DNA from: an uncultured Flaviramulus sp.
GTDB taxonomy: Bacteria > Bacteroidota > Bacteroidia > Flavobacteriales > Flavobacteriaceae
Assembly (NCBI GenBank): GCA_947487155.1
Contig: CANKVS010000026.1
Span: 1 to 56,130, forward strand
DNA length: 56,130 nt
Reading direction: 5' to 3'
Part shown: piece after piece, positions 1 through 7,684 of the stretch
Numbering within the stretch: position 1 is the stretch's first letter
How the letters are laid out: each line of letters starts with the position of its first letter
Translations under genes and position numbers: made by a program
Notes under the pieces: model-generated
What the model was told of the DNA's origin: nothing
Seen by the model: the letters and a program-made list of their open reading frames with translations, nothing else
Database searches by the model: none

Positions 1-62
1 GGTGTCAAAAATGTAGAATTCTTCCTCTTCAGACTAACTACTATTTTTGCTTAACACACAAC

Positions 63-93
63 AATTGGTCTTGATCCCAATTGGTCTTGATCC
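63..93. repeat. Two tandem copies of a 16-base unit
   Basis: The 15-mer AATTGGTCTTGATCC occurs at 63-77 and again at 79-93, a period of 16 bases. It lies in the gene-free left edge (1-299), where I see no open frame worth calling. No function is visible. Confidence 0.8.
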
Positions 94-144
94 AAAGTCA
101 AATCAACTATATAATATAAAATTTAGTTATATTCAATCTATCAA

Positions 145-184
145 TATGTTGACAGTTATGTTGACAGTTTTAAAATATGTTGAC
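145..184. repeat. Direct repeats of TATGTTGACAGT
   Basis: TATGTTGACAGT is present at 145-156 and 157-168 as an exact tandem pair. A third, shorter copy (TATGTTGAC) is at 176-184. It may be a protein-binding cluster or a simple duplication. No gene starts close by on the plus strand. Confidence 0.75.
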
Positions 185-241
185 GATTTGTGAACTTTTA
201 AAACTAAACAACATCAAATTAAATGATTGCCTAAAAACTAT

Positions 242-275
242 AAAACCTTGCTAATCATAAAATTAGCAAGGTTTT
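242..275 (-). terminator. Hairpin terminator downstream of tRNA-Lys
   Basis: A perfect 14-base inverted repeat (242-255 paired with 262-275) encloses a six-base loop. Its arms begin with AAAA and end with TTTT, so it can work in either direction. It sits about 25 bases past the 3' end of the minus-strand tRNA gene, which it most likely terminates. Confidence 0.75.
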
Positions 276-299
276 GATTTCGGATGATATCCGATTTAG

Positions 300-372
300 T
301 GACCGGGCTGGGGCTCGAACCCAGGACCCTCTCCTTAAAAGGGAGATGCTCTACCAACTGAGCTACCAGGTC
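300..372 (-). tRNA. tRNA-Lys (anticodon TTT)
   Basis: The minus strand folds into a full 73-base cloverleaf. It has a GCTC/GAGC D stem, a TCTCC/GGAGA anticodon stem with loop CTTTTAA (anticodon TTT, lysine), a five-base variable region, a CTGGG/CCCAG T stem with loop TTCGAGC, and discriminator A73. CCA is not encoded. One oddity is that the acceptor stem GACCTGG/CCCGGTC has a U5-C68 mismatch. The gene has its own promoter and terminator, so it is a single-tRNA unit. Confidence 0.97.
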
Positions 373-407
373 ATTATTTCAATAACTAACATTACTGTTA
401 GCGGGTG

Positions 408-437
408 CAAATATAAAATGTTTAATTAATAAAACAA
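408..437 (-). promoter_or_regulatory. Bacteroidota-type promoter of the tRNA-Lys gene
   Basis: On the minus strand TTG (437-435) is followed after exactly 19 bases by TATATTTG (415-408). This matches the TTG-N19-TAnnTTTG primary sigma consensus known for Bacteroidota. Transcription would start near 401, about 29 bases before the tRNA 5' end. Confidence 0.8.
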
Positions 438-513
438 TACTTTTATTAAAGAATTTTTCGTTTTTTTGCGTTGCATTTATGTATGTTTTTAATAATCAAT
501 TTATAGCGATAAA

Positions 514-1035
514 ATGATAATAGTTTTAATTGGATATATGGCTTCTGGAAAGTCGACTTTAGGCAAGATTTTGGCTAAAAAGTTACATTATAATTTTATT
601 GATTTAGATGATTATATTGAAGAAAAAGAAAATACAACGATTAGCGATATTTTTAAAACCAAAGGCGAAATATATTTCAGAAAGAAGGAAACATACTATT
701 TAAATGATTTGCTAAATACTAAAAGTAAACTCATTTTATCTTTAGGAGGCGGTACACCATGTTATAGTAATAATATGCAAACCATTTTAAAAACCAATAA
801 TGCAGTTAGTATTTATTTAAAAGCTGCAATCTCTACATTGATAAGTAGGTTGAAAAATGAAAAAGCTAAACGCCCATTAATAGCCCATATAGAAACAGAA
901 GATGAATTAGCAGAATTTATTGGTAAACACCTTTTTGAGCGTGCTCAATTTTATAATCAAGCAGAAACCATTATTACAACCGATGGCAAAACAGAAAGCG
1001 ATATTATTGAAGAATTAGTTCTAAAGCTATTCTAA
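514..1035 (+). CDS. aroK: Shikimate kinase
   Basis: This enzyme phosphorylates shikimate at the 3-hydroxyl with ATP, the fifth step of the cytoplasmic chorismate pathway. The 173-residue length fits the family. A P-loop is visible at residues 7-15 (GYMASGKST), the substrate-binding acidic patch DLDDY at 30-34, the arginine of YFRKKE near 56, and the GGGTP shikimate-binding loop at 78-82. A lid with KRPL follows near 117-121. The ATG start places the P-loop at the usual distance from the N-terminus. The last nine bases overlap the end of the convergent phosphoribosyltransferase gene. Its product chorismate feeds PabB, encoded at 47 kb in this window. Confidence 0.95.
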   Translation: MIIVLIGYMASGKSTLGKILAKKLHYNFIDLDDYIEEKENTTISDIFKTKGEIYFRKKETYYLNDLLNTKSKLILSLGGGTPCYSNNMQTILKTNNAVSIYLKAAISTLISRLKNEKAKRPLIAHIETEDELAEFIGKHLFERAQFYNQAETIITTDGKTESDIIEELVLKLF

Positions 1036-1530
1036 AATAGCTTCAAAATTTTTACCTTCCAAAATAATGTTTACATGTTCATGTAAAGAGGTTGATAACG
1101 ATATACCTTTAAAATCTGCTTTCACAGGATATTTTTTATGATTCCTATTTACTAATACTGCAGTTTTAAATTGCTTTAACGGAACATCTAAAAAATGTTT
1201 TACGCCATAAATTAATGTGGTACCAGAATTTAAAACGTCATCTACTAAAACTAAGGACTTGTTTTGGTAATCTTTAGGCAAAATAGATGTTTTAATTGTT
1301 GAAGCAGGGTTTCTCTTGTCAATACTAACTTTGCAAAGTATAGGGTTTATATCTGAAATTCTTTTTAAAACTGTTTTTAGTTTTTTTGCAAGCACATACC
1401 CATTACTATCTATACCAGCCAAAATAACATCCTTTTCATTAATGTTACTTTCATATATCTGAAAAGCAATACGTCTTATTTTATTATTAATATCGTCATG
1501 TGTTAGTATCACATTATCCTTAACATTCAT
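1027..1530 (-). CDS. Phosphoribosyltransferase family protein
   Basis: This is a type I phosphoribosyltransferase fold protein of 167 residues. The PRPP-binding signature VDDVLNSGTT is at residues 96-105, with the two acidic residues and the SGTT loop intact. The length and the order of elements resemble PyrR-like or hypoxanthine PRTase-like proteins of Flavobacteriaceae, but the substrate cannot be read from the sequence. It could act in nucleobase salvage or as a PyrR-like RNA-binding regulator. It is convergent with aroK with a nine-base overlap at the 3' ends, and there is no partner gene upstream on its own strand. Confidence 0.85.
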   Translation of the reverse strand: MNVKDNVILTHDDINNKIRRIAFQIYESNINEKDVILAGIDSNGYVLAKKLKTVLKRISDINPILCKVSIDKRNPASTIKTSILPKDYQNKSLVLVDDVLNSGTTLIYGVKHFLDVPLKQFKTAVLVNRNHKKYPVKADFKGISLSTSLHEHVNIILEGKNFEAILE

Positions 1531-1689
1531 ATACGCTAAAATTAGAATATAAAATTACTCATTTTTATTTGTTATTTTACTCGATAATTGAGATTAATAT
1601 ACTTCATATATTACTTCAAAATTTTTAAACCACTACTTTACAATTATCTCGTGAGTTTTTTATAAGGTAATTTGTGTTTTTACAGCTAA

Positions 1690-2073
1690 TTAAGTTTCTG
1701 CTACAGGTATTTCATTTGTAAAATCATCAATATCTCTTCTATCTTTTTTAGTCGGTCTACCCACACCTTTTTTTCTGTAATAATCTTTCGAATATTTTAA
1801 AAGCTCTTGAGACTCAAACTGTTCTTTAGGTGTTACATCGGTCCGGTAAATATCAACTAATTTGGCGCCAATTCTACTTTTAGGAATATCATTAACCTTA
1901 AGTTTATAGTTTATCTGGTTTTTTCTTAATTCAATACTATCTTGCGCATAAACCTCTCTACTAGGTTTAACAATGTCTCCGTTAACCCTAACTTGTCCTT
2001 TTTTACAAGCTGTGGTTGCTAGAGTTCTTGTTTTATAATACCTAACACACCATAAATACTTGTCTACTCGCAT
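1690..2073 (-). CDS. S4-domain RNA-binding protein (Hsp15-like)
   Basis: This is a small basic protein of 127 residues. The N-terminal 60 residues form an S4 RNA-binding domain, starting MRVDKYLWCVRYYKTR and containing the KKGQVRVNG turn typical of the family. The C-terminal tail is rich in lysine and arginine (for example KKGVGRPTKKDRR). E. coli Hsp15 (HslR) has the same domain order and binds free 50S subunits carrying nascent chains, so a role in ribosome recycling is likely but inferred. A TAGTTTTG box on the minus strand at about 2118-2125 could be its -7 element. The gene stands alone. Confidence 0.85.
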   Translation of the reverse strand: MRVDKYLWCVRYYKTRTLATTACKKGQVRVNGDIVKPSREVYAQDSIELRKNQINYKLKVNDIPKSRIGAKLVDIYRTDVTPKEQFESQELLKYSKDYYRKKGVGRPTKKDRRDIDDFTNEIPVAET

Positions 2074-2173
2074 ACAATTATTCTAAAAACTACGTTAATG
2101 TTTTTGTGCAAAACTATATTAAAATTGTATCTTGCCCCTCAAAAATAAGCAATAATGAAACATTCGTAACTAA

Positions 2174-2194
2174 AATTTACTCATGAAGTAAATT
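2174..2194. promoter_or_regulatory. Short perfect dyad in the divergent region
   Basis: AATTTACT (2174-2181) and AGTAAATT (2187-2194) are perfect inverted repeats around a five-base centre. They lie between the divergent S4 protein and FKBP genes. A regulator could bind here, but such AT-rich dyads also arise by chance. Confidence 0.35.
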
Positions 2195-2265
2195 ATGTGT
2201 ATAGGTGTTTAATATCTGCACGGTACTGAGTTGATGTGTAGTGCTTAAAAAATAAATTGTAACAG

Positions 2266-3216
2266 ATGAAAATTGAAAAAGTAGCTTTATTTATTTTATG
2301 TTTAACATTTGGTTTTATATCATGTAATAAAGATGATGATGCTGATGAGTTTGCAGCAGTTGAAATAAGAGATAGAGCTGAACAGCAAATAATAGATAAT
2401 GATTCGATTATTGGTTATTTAGAAACGCACTATTATAATTCAGGAGATTTTGTTGGTAATTCTAATCCTAGTATAGCAGATTTAGTTATTACAGAACTTT
2501 TGGAAGGAGAAACCGTTCCTACAGGTAGTACTTTGCTTAAAGAAGCTGTAGGCGATTCTAAAAAGATAACTTTTGCTAATACAGCTTATGAATTTTATGT
2601 TCTTAATTTAAATCCAAATGCAGAGGGAAACTCTCCAACATTTGCTGATGAAGTACGTGTTAGGTATGAAGGTTTTGAATTAGATGGAGAGATTTTTGAT
2701 AGTGCAGTAACTCCTGTAGATTTTGATTTAGTATCCTTAGTTCCAGGATGGAGAAAAGTATTGCCAAGTTTTAATACGGCTTTAGAAAACCCAGTTATTG
2801 AAAATGATGGTTCCGTGAGTTATACTAACCATGGAGTAGGCGTTATGTTTTTACCTTCTGGATTAGGATATTTTTCAGGTAGTGCAGGAGGAATTCCTGC
2901 GTATTCACCACTTATTTTTAAGTTTGATTTGTTGCAAATGAGCGAAAACGATCATGATGGTGATGGTATTCCTTCTTATTTAGAAGATTTAAATGGCGAT
3001 GGCGAATTTACTATAGCAAATCCAGATGATGATACAATAACTCATGATGATACCGATGGAGATGGTGTCCCTAACTATTTTGATAACGATGATGACGGCG
3101 ACGGTGTTTTAACCATTAATGAAGATATTGATGGTGATGGAGATCCTACAAATGACATTGGAGCAAATAATATTCCAAAATATTTAGACGCCACAGAAAC
3201 AGAGTCTAAAGCATAA
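2266..3216 (+). CDS. FKBP-type peptidyl-prolyl isomerase lipoprotein with Asp-rich calcium-binding-like tail
   Basis: This is a 316-residue envelope protein. A lipoprotein signal ends at Cys20 (LTFGFISC). Residues of about 105-225 match the FKBP isomerase fold, with segments such as VRYEGFELDGEIFDS, LVPGWRKVLP and MFLPSGLGYF. FKBPs catalyse cis-trans isomerisation of X-Pro bonds and aid folding of exported proteins. From about residue 229 the protein switches to DxDGDG-type repeats (DHDGDGIPSYLEDLNGDG and similar), which resemble thrombospondin type 3 or EF-hand-like calcium sites. Comparable lipoprotein FKBPs are known in gliding flavobacteria, but this architecture with the tail is notable. 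A clear terminator follows at 3228. Confidence 0.88.
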   Translation: MKIEKVALFILCLTFGFISCNKDDDADEFAAVEIRDRAEQQIIDNDSIIGYLETHYYNSGDFVGNSNPSIADLVITELLEGETVPTGSTLLKEAVGDSKKITFANTAYEFYVLNLNPNAEGNSPTFADEVRVRYEGFELDGEIFDSAVTPVDFDLVSLVPGWRKVLPSFNTALENPVIENDGSVSYTNHGVGVMFLPSGLGYFSGSAGGIPAYSPLIFKFDLLQMSENDHDGDGIPSYLEDLNGDGEFTIANPDDDTITHDDTDGDGVPNYFDNDDDGDGVLTINEDIDGDGDPTNDIGANNIPKYLDATETESKA

Positions 3217-3227
3217 ACAAAAAGAGG

Positions 3228-3263
3228 TCGTCTAAAAAGTAATTTTTAGGCGATTTTCTTTTT
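3228..3263 (+). terminator. Rho-independent terminator of the FKBP gene
   Basis: An 11-base stem (3228-3238 with 3243-3253, containing one G-T pair) around a four-base loop is followed by a T-rich run. Confidence 0.8.
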
Positions 3264-3593
3264 TCAAGATATTTAATTTTACTCTGAAGTTCATTTTTAA
3301 GTTAAAAAGCGTGAAGTAAAAAGTTGTCAGGTTTGCTTACGCCACTAATCATACACAAACATGCTAAACGAACCACTCAAACTCATATCTTCTAAGCTAA
3401 CAAATAAGTGAGCGTTAAGGATTGAAGCCGCATCCTTTTTAAAATTAGGTAGCTTTTGTTTGGTTTAGAACTATAATTTAACAGATTGCCACGTCGTACT
3501 TTCTCGCAATGACGGTTTAAAAAACACAGTTCTTTTCATTCAAGATAATGCCCAAATATCTAAATATATTTAGATTTTAGAATTTCTTTATCG
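3264..3593. other. Intergenic region with degenerate repeated sequence
   Basis: There is no credible gene between the FKBP terminator and rnpB. A stretch near 3407-3440 (containing GAGCGTTAAGGATTGAAGCC) and one near 3482-3513 (AGATTGCCACGTCG followed by CTCGCAATGACG) look like decayed copies of interspersed intergenic repeats found in Flavobacteriaceae genomes. The second resembles half of the element at 20380-20488. Confidence 0.5.
3558..3575. promoter_or_regulatory. 18-base perfect palindrome upstream of rnpB
   Basis: ATCTAAATATATTTAGAT is its own reverse complement. It covers roughly the -50 to -33 zone relative to the expected rnpB start at about 3607, where a -33 TTG is missing. It might be an upstream binding site, or an AT-rich coincidence. 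Confidence 0.4.
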
Positions 3594-3601
3594 TAATTTT
3601 G
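3594..3601 (+). promoter_or_regulatory. -7 box of the rnpB promoter
   Basis: TAATTTTG fits the TAnnTTTG element of Bacteroidota promoters. It ends six bases before the inferred 5' end of the RNase P RNA. No TTG is found at the ideal 19-base distance upstream. Confidence 0.65.
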
Positions 3602-3606
3602 TACTC

Positions 3607-3931
3607 AAGTAAATCGCCTTATCGAACCAAAGATTACTTTGGTTAGGAAAGTCCGAACACCATAGTGCAATATAGTGGTTAATGGCCACCAGTTGTGAAA
3701 CTAGGAAAAGTGCAACAGAAAGTATGTACAGGTAATGCTGTAGTGAAACCAGGTAAACTCTATGTGGTGCAATGTCATGTAAACCAGTGCCTCAATAATT
3801 ATTGGGAAAGGGCGGCACGCTTGATACTGGAGGGTAGGCAGCTAAAGTGCATTGGTAACAATGCATTCAGATAAATGATAAGGGCTTTTTTTTTAAGAAA
3901 AAGTACAGAATTCGGCTTATAGATTTGCTTA
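3607..3931 (+). ncRNA. rnpB: RNase P RNA, bacterial class A
   Basis: This is the catalytic RNA that removes 5' leaders from precursor tRNAs. The universally conserved segments are present in order: AGGAAAGTCCGAACACC near 3638, ACAGAAAGTATGTACAGG near 3715, GTGAAACCAGGTAAACTC near 3742, AGGGTAGGC near 3831, and AGATAAATGATAAGGGC followed by ACAGAATTCGGCTTATAGA at the 3' end. The ends are set by the terminal P1 helix, where AAGTAAATC at 3607-3615 pairs with GATTTGCTT at 3922-3930. The -7 box and the downstream hairpin agree with these ends. The exact termini are good to a few bases. Confidence 0.95.
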
Positions 3932-3939
3932 GATATAAA

Positions 3940-3969
3940 TAAACCCTTCTAATATTTAAGAAGGGTTTA
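3940..3969. terminator. Bidirectional terminator between rnpB and the convergent gene
   Basis: TAAACCCTTCT (3940-3950) pairs perfectly with AGAAGGGTTTA (3959-3969) around an eight-base loop. A- and T-rich flanks lie on both sides, so it can serve rnpB on the plus strand and the exported-protein gene on the minus strand. Confidence 0.8.
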
Positions 3970-3994
3970 TTCGTTTAAATTGGTTAGTTAAGTA

Positions 3995-4747
3995 TTAATC
4001 TTTTTTTGGAGAATAACTTAAATCTGGACGCATTTTACCAGAGTACTCTTCCATTCTTGAAATATTATTCATTACCTTATTGAAGGTTTCCCAACGATCG
4101 GGACCAAGAACTTCTTTATTAGCTTCTCCTTTTTGTGCAGAGTCAATTTCATCTTTAGCTGAAACAGAAACTAAATAAAAACTTTCCATAGATCCAAAAC
4201 CGTTGCGATATACTCTGTAGTATGCTTTAGATCCTTTACTAGTGTATAATTCTTTAACAGCTTTCATACCTTCACGCACTTTTTTAGCATTTTTTGGCGT
4301 GTAATACAAATAAAACCATTTGCGATAATTTTCATCTGCTGGTGCCGTAGTTTTACCTTCAGGCATATAAGATAGTTCTTCATCAGAAGCCATAATATAA
4401 GTACCATGAGAATCGTAGCACTTGTCGAAACGATTAAACATATCACCAAATTTATCTCCCATCGCTTTTGCCATATCTGCAAAAGGACGTTTATCTAATT
4501 CGGCAAAATTTTCAATGGGTGTAATATAGAAATATCTAAAATCATTACTCATCGCAGTTACCCAAGAAGCTTGTAAATTATGAGTTGTGGAGGCTTCGTT
4601 AAATTCTTTAGCTATTTTTTCGTATTCTGCAACTTTTGAAGGTTTTACATTGTCTTGATGAATTTGAAATAATTGTTGTGCTTGAGCGCTATTAATTGTA
4701 AAGCATAAAATTAACGCTAGCACAAAAGTTGTTTTAATTGTTTTCAT
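3995..4747 (-). CDS. Exported protein of unknown function
   Basis: I do not recognise a named family with certainty. The 250-residue product starts with a signal peptide (about residues 1-23, ending NSAQAQ) and should be periplasmic or secreted. The first mature part (QIHQDNVKPSKVAEYEKIAK) and a later segment with alternating aromatic strands look like the duplicated dimeric alpha/beta-barrel (NIPSNAP- or ABM-like) fold; this is a guess from pattern only. No catalytic motif is evident. It lies 38 bases downstream of the SnoaL-like lipoprotein gene on the same strand and may be cotranscribed with it. It ends at the shared terminator at 3940-3969. Confidence 0.7.
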   Translation of the reverse strand: MKTIKTTFVLALILCFTINSAQAQQLFQIHQDNVKPSKVAEYEKIAKEFNEASTTHNLQASWVTAMSNDFRYFYITPIENFAELDKRPFADMAKAMGDKFGDMFNRFDKCYDSHGTYIMASDEELSYMPEGKTTAPADENYRKWFYLYYTPKNAKKVREGMKAVKELYTSKGSKAYYRVYRNGFGSMESFYLVSVSAKDEIDSAQKGEANKEVLGPDRWETFNKVMNNISRMEEYSGKMRPDLSYSPKKD

Positions 4748-4785
4748 AATTTTGGTTGTTATTTATTTGAATTAGTCATTTGAAT

Positions 4786-5307
4786 TTATTCTTCAGAAGA
4801 TTCTGCAGCTTCTGCCTCAGCTGCTGCGACTGCTATTTTAGTAAACTCTGCATTCATAGAAGTGCCATCAAAATATACGTGTTCCTCTACTATTTTACCA
4901 TTAACAAACTGAACTGCTAAATGCACAGGAATTATTAATTCTGTATTGGTTGCAGCAAAAGTCCCTTTATGTGCTGACCAATAATAAACCCAGGTTTCAT
5001 CATCTTTGTCTAAAACCATTTCAATGTATTCTTTATCGTGATTAAAGCCATAAGACGACATGGCGCTTGTCATAGATTTTAAACCGCTTACTCTTTCTTT
5101 AACAGTAATGGGTTTTAGAGAGTTTACAAATATTTTTGCTGTGTCTGCAAAATGACTTTTCCATGTGTCCCAATCGGCAGATTCGTAAGCCTTTATACCA
5201 GCTTTTAGTGTTTCGGTTTCGGCAGAATCAGCAAAATAACGTTGTGGTTGATTTTGGCAAGCAATACATATAGAGATTGCTAGCCCTAATAAAAAAAGTT
5301 TTTTCAT
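4786..5307 (-). CDS. NTF2/SnoaL-like lipoprotein
   Basis: This 173-residue protein has a lipoprotein signal ending at Cys17 (ISICIAC), so it is probably anchored in the envelope. The mature part has the pattern of the NTF2/SnoaL fold: a helix with the segment YESADWDTWKSHFADTAKIF, followed by strands including VYYWSAHKGTF and HLAVQFVNGKIVEEHVYFD. The fold hosts ligand-binding or polyketide-cyclase-like activities, but no substrate is implied here. The C-terminus is a low-complexity run of alanine and glutamate. It is the first gene of a likely two-gene unit with the exported protein downstream. Confidence 0.75.
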   Translation of the reverse strand: MKKLFLLGLAISICIACQNQPQRYFADSAETETLKAGIKAYESADWDTWKSHFADTAKIFVNSLKPITVKERVSGLKSMTSAMSSYGFNHDKEYIEMVLDKDDETWVYYWSAHKGTFAATNTELIIPVHLAVQFVNGKIVEEHVYFDGTSMNAEFTKIAVAAAEAEAAESSEE

Positions 5308-5474
5308 TTTTATTTATGGTTTTGGTTAATATTAATAGCAAACAACCATAAATAAGTACTAAAAAGAAATTCTTTTCTGTATAGTGATAAAGTAATATAT
5401 AGAGTCTGGGACTCTTAAGGAGAATCCTAAGTTACTGAAAAAAAATGAATTACAAAAAAATAAGAATAAACCAA

Positions 5475-6014
5475 CTAAGCTATTTTGAAAAAACTAAACA
5501 CATTTCCACCATAATTTTTAGAATGGCTATAATGTTTTATTTCAGATAAGTTCGTGTGTTTAGAATGTTCGATAATTAGTAAACCGTCTTCTAATAATAG
5601 ATTATTTTGAAATACTAAGTCTGGGATTTTAGCAAATTGTTCATCTGAAAAATTGTAAGGTGGGTCAGCAAAAATAACATTAGTTTGTATCGTTGTTTTT
5701 TCTAAAAACTTAAACACATCACTCTTAATGGTTTGAAGCGGCATGTTGAACGTTTCGGCAGTTTGATTGATAAACTTAACACAGCCATAATCTTGGTCGA
5801 CACAGGTAATTTGCGTTGTTCCTCTTGAAGCAAACTCGTAGCTTATGTTTCCTGTGCCAGCAAAAAGATCTAAAGCAGAAATAGCATCAAAATAAAAAAG
5901 GTTATTTAAAATATTAAATAAGGATTCTTTCGCCATGTCTGTAGTTGGGCGAACAGGTAAATTTTTAGGTGCTACAATCTTTCTGCTTTTATATAATCCT
6001 GAAATAATTCGCAT
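5475..6014 (-). CDS. rsmD: 16S rRNA (guanine(966)-N(2))-methyltransferase
   Basis: RsmD transfers a methyl group from S-adenosylmethionine to the N2 of G966 in 16S rRNA during 30S assembly. The 179-residue protein begins MRIISGLYKSRKI, as is usual for the family. It has the SAM-binding loop DLFAGTGNIS at about 49-58 and the N2-guanine methyltransferase signature ADPPY at 116-120. Its ATG overlaps the stop codon of the upstream DUF3822 gene (TAATG), so translation is probably coupled. The association with DUF3822 is a common arrangement in flavobacteria. Confidence 0.95.
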   Translation of the reverse strand: MRIISGLYKSRKIVAPKNLPVRPTTDMAKESLFNILNNLFYFDAISALDLFAGTGNISYEFASRGTTQITCVDQDYGCVKFINQTAETFNMPLQTIKSDVFKFLEKTTIQTNVIFADPPYNFSDEQFAKIPDLVFQNNLLLEDGLLIIEHSKHTNLSEIKHYSHSKNYGGNVFSFFKIA

Positions 6015-6835
6015 TAAAAACTGTGTATTAAAGTGAAATTTGAGTAATTGGTTTTGGGCTTTTCTAAGTATGTGTAACCATCATTACGGTTGCCAAAGCT
6101 TACGTGTCTAATGTATTTATAGGCTATATCATATAAATCATCATTTTTAACAACATCTCCTATAAACGTTAAGCTAAGTGTTTCTGGATTAAGTTTTAAT
6201 TGTTCAGCAGTAAAAAGTATATAATAAATAAAATCTTCCTTGGTGTTATATTCAAATGTATTATAGAGTATTAGTTTTCCTTTTTCAACAATTATAATTT
6301 CAAAATGATTTGAATTTATATGAGCATATACTTTGGGTGTTTCTGTGTTTTTTTCGATTAATAAAATTTGCTGAATTAAAATAGTAGAAAAATGTTTAAA
6401 CGTAAAAGCACCAAATTTTTCGTAAATAAAATTATTAATATTTACATAGGGCACATAAACATTAACGCTGTCGTTTATTTCAATAGCATCAAAGGTTATA
6501 AAATCTGATTTAAGTATTTTGGAATTAAATTTTAAGTAATCGGCTAAACAATCTTCTTGAAACAGTGGTTTTGGAACTAACGAAGACAGTTCGTTTTCAT
6601 GAATTAGATAAACTTTAGAAAAGTTGCTTTGTAGTTCGGTTTCGGTGTTAAACAAATGTTCTAATTGATCTTGAATATCGAGAGGGTTTAACCTTTTTTC
6701 AAATGAAATTTGTTTTAAAGTCGATATAGTATTGGTATCTCTTTGTAGTATACAAAAAGAAAGTCCACTCAAACTTAGTTGAATGGACAATTCTTGGTTA
6801 GTTAGTTTGTTTAGTGTGTTATTTTTCTGTGTCAT
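6014..6835 (-). CDS. DUF3822 family protein
   Basis: This 273-residue cytoplasmic protein is conserved in Bacteroidota next to rsmD and has no known function. The sequence suggests an actin/ASKHA-like pattern: an N-terminal strand pair (LSIQLSLSGLSFCIL), later acidic and glycine turns (LIHENELS, HINSNHFEIIIVEKGKLILYNTF), and a C-terminal LTFIGDVVK. That fold idea is inference. The family name rests on the neighbourhood and on overall resemblance. The stop codon overlaps the rsmD start. The 5' end overlaps the membrane-protein gene upstream by 17 bases, so the three genes form one operon. Confidence 0.8.
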   Translation of the reverse strand: MTQKNNTLNKLTNQELSIQLSLSGLSFCILQRDTNTISTLKQISFEKRLNPLDIQDQLEHLFNTETELQSNFSKVYLIHENELSSLVPKPLFQEDCLADYLKFNSKILKSDFITFDAIEINDSVNVYVPYVNINNFIYEKFGAFTFKHFSTILIQQILLIEKNTETPKVYAHINSNHFEIIIVEKGKLILYNTFEYNTKEDFIYYILFTAEQLKLNPETLSLTFIGDVVKNDDLYDIAYKYIRHVSFGNRNDGYTYLEKPKTNYSNFTLIHSF

Positions 6836-7559
6836 AAAATTTTGCCCAATTCCCTCCAGTATCTACATCTTCCATAGAACCAACTCTTACAGCATCACCT
6901 TGAACACCTACAACAGTAGAAATAACTTCATTTTCTTGATTAACAAGGTTCTTATCTTGATCGAATAGAACAATATTCTTCATTACAAAAGCTTCAAATA
7001 CTGGTATTTTTATGTTGTTTTGCTGAATAAATCCAGACTTAAGTTGGTACTTTTCTCCTTCTTTACCTACAGGTAAATTCATCATGGTTTTATAATGATT
7101 CGACCCTTTAAATAACGAGTCTTTTATAGAAGCGAAACCTAAGGTATCAATTATTACTATATCTTTAGTCATTGTAGTCAATTGATAACGCTTATTTGCT
7201 TCGTCATCAATAACGCTTGTGTCTCTACGCTGAGTAATTGTAAACTCAGCAGTATCAACAAATTTAACTAAGTTATCAAAATTATCAGCGAACTTCCCAG
7301 TTACTTGTTTATGTGCTAATTGAGCTTTTCTAATATCCTTTAATCCATCAATTATTTTATGGTAACGTTTTACTTTTACTTTATTAAACTGAATTGGAGC
7401 ATAAACAGAATTAAATGTTTGGTATCCTAAAAAGATAATTAATATCCAAAGTAGACCTACTAAAACAGGTTTAAATTTTGCAGGAATAAATTTATCTACT
7501 AGCTTCACTAAGCCAAATGTTAACAGTATTGCAACAACAACAGTTATAATTATAATCAT
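6819..7559 (-). CDS. Membrane protein of unknown function
   Basis: The 246-residue product has two N-terminal membrane segments, at about residues 2-20 and 31-49. A soluble domain follows that begins with a short coiled stretch (YHKIIDGLKDIRKAQLAH). The soluble part includes a YQLTTMTKDIVIIDTLG segment. It lacks motifs I can name. Orthologues precede DUF3822 and rsmD in related genomes, as far as I recall. It is the first gene of the operon with these two, overlapping DUF3822 by 17 bases. A TAGATTTG box on the minus strand at 7602-7595 may be its -7 element. Confidence 0.7.
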   Translation of the reverse strand: MIIIITVVVAILLTFGLVKLVDKFIPAKFKPVLVGLLWILIIFLGYQTFNSVYAPIQFNKVKVKRYHKIIDGLKDIRKAQLAHKQVTGKFADNFDNLVKFVDTAEFTITQRRDTSVIDDEANKRYQLTTMTKDIVIIDTLGFASIKDSLFKGSNHYKTMMNLPVGKEGEKYQLKSGFIQQNNIKIPVFEAFVMKNIVLFDQDKNLVNQENEVISTVVGVQGDAVRVGSMEDVDTGGNWAKFYDTEK

Positions 7560-7648
7560 AAGTACTTTTGTTAAATTTTATTAATGGTCTTTCGCAAATC
7601 TACAATTTTTTTTTAATCGTAAAAACCAAAGTGCGTAAAAATCATTTC

Positions 7649-7656
7649 TATCTTTG
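7649..7656 (+). promoter_or_regulatory. -7 box upstream of the helicase gene
   Basis: TATCTTTG fits TAnnTTTG and lies 29 bases before the helicase ATG. No TTG is present at the ideal distance, so this is a partial match. Confidence 0.5.
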
Positions 7657-7684
7657 AATAATTTTTAATTTGTTAATATATTAA

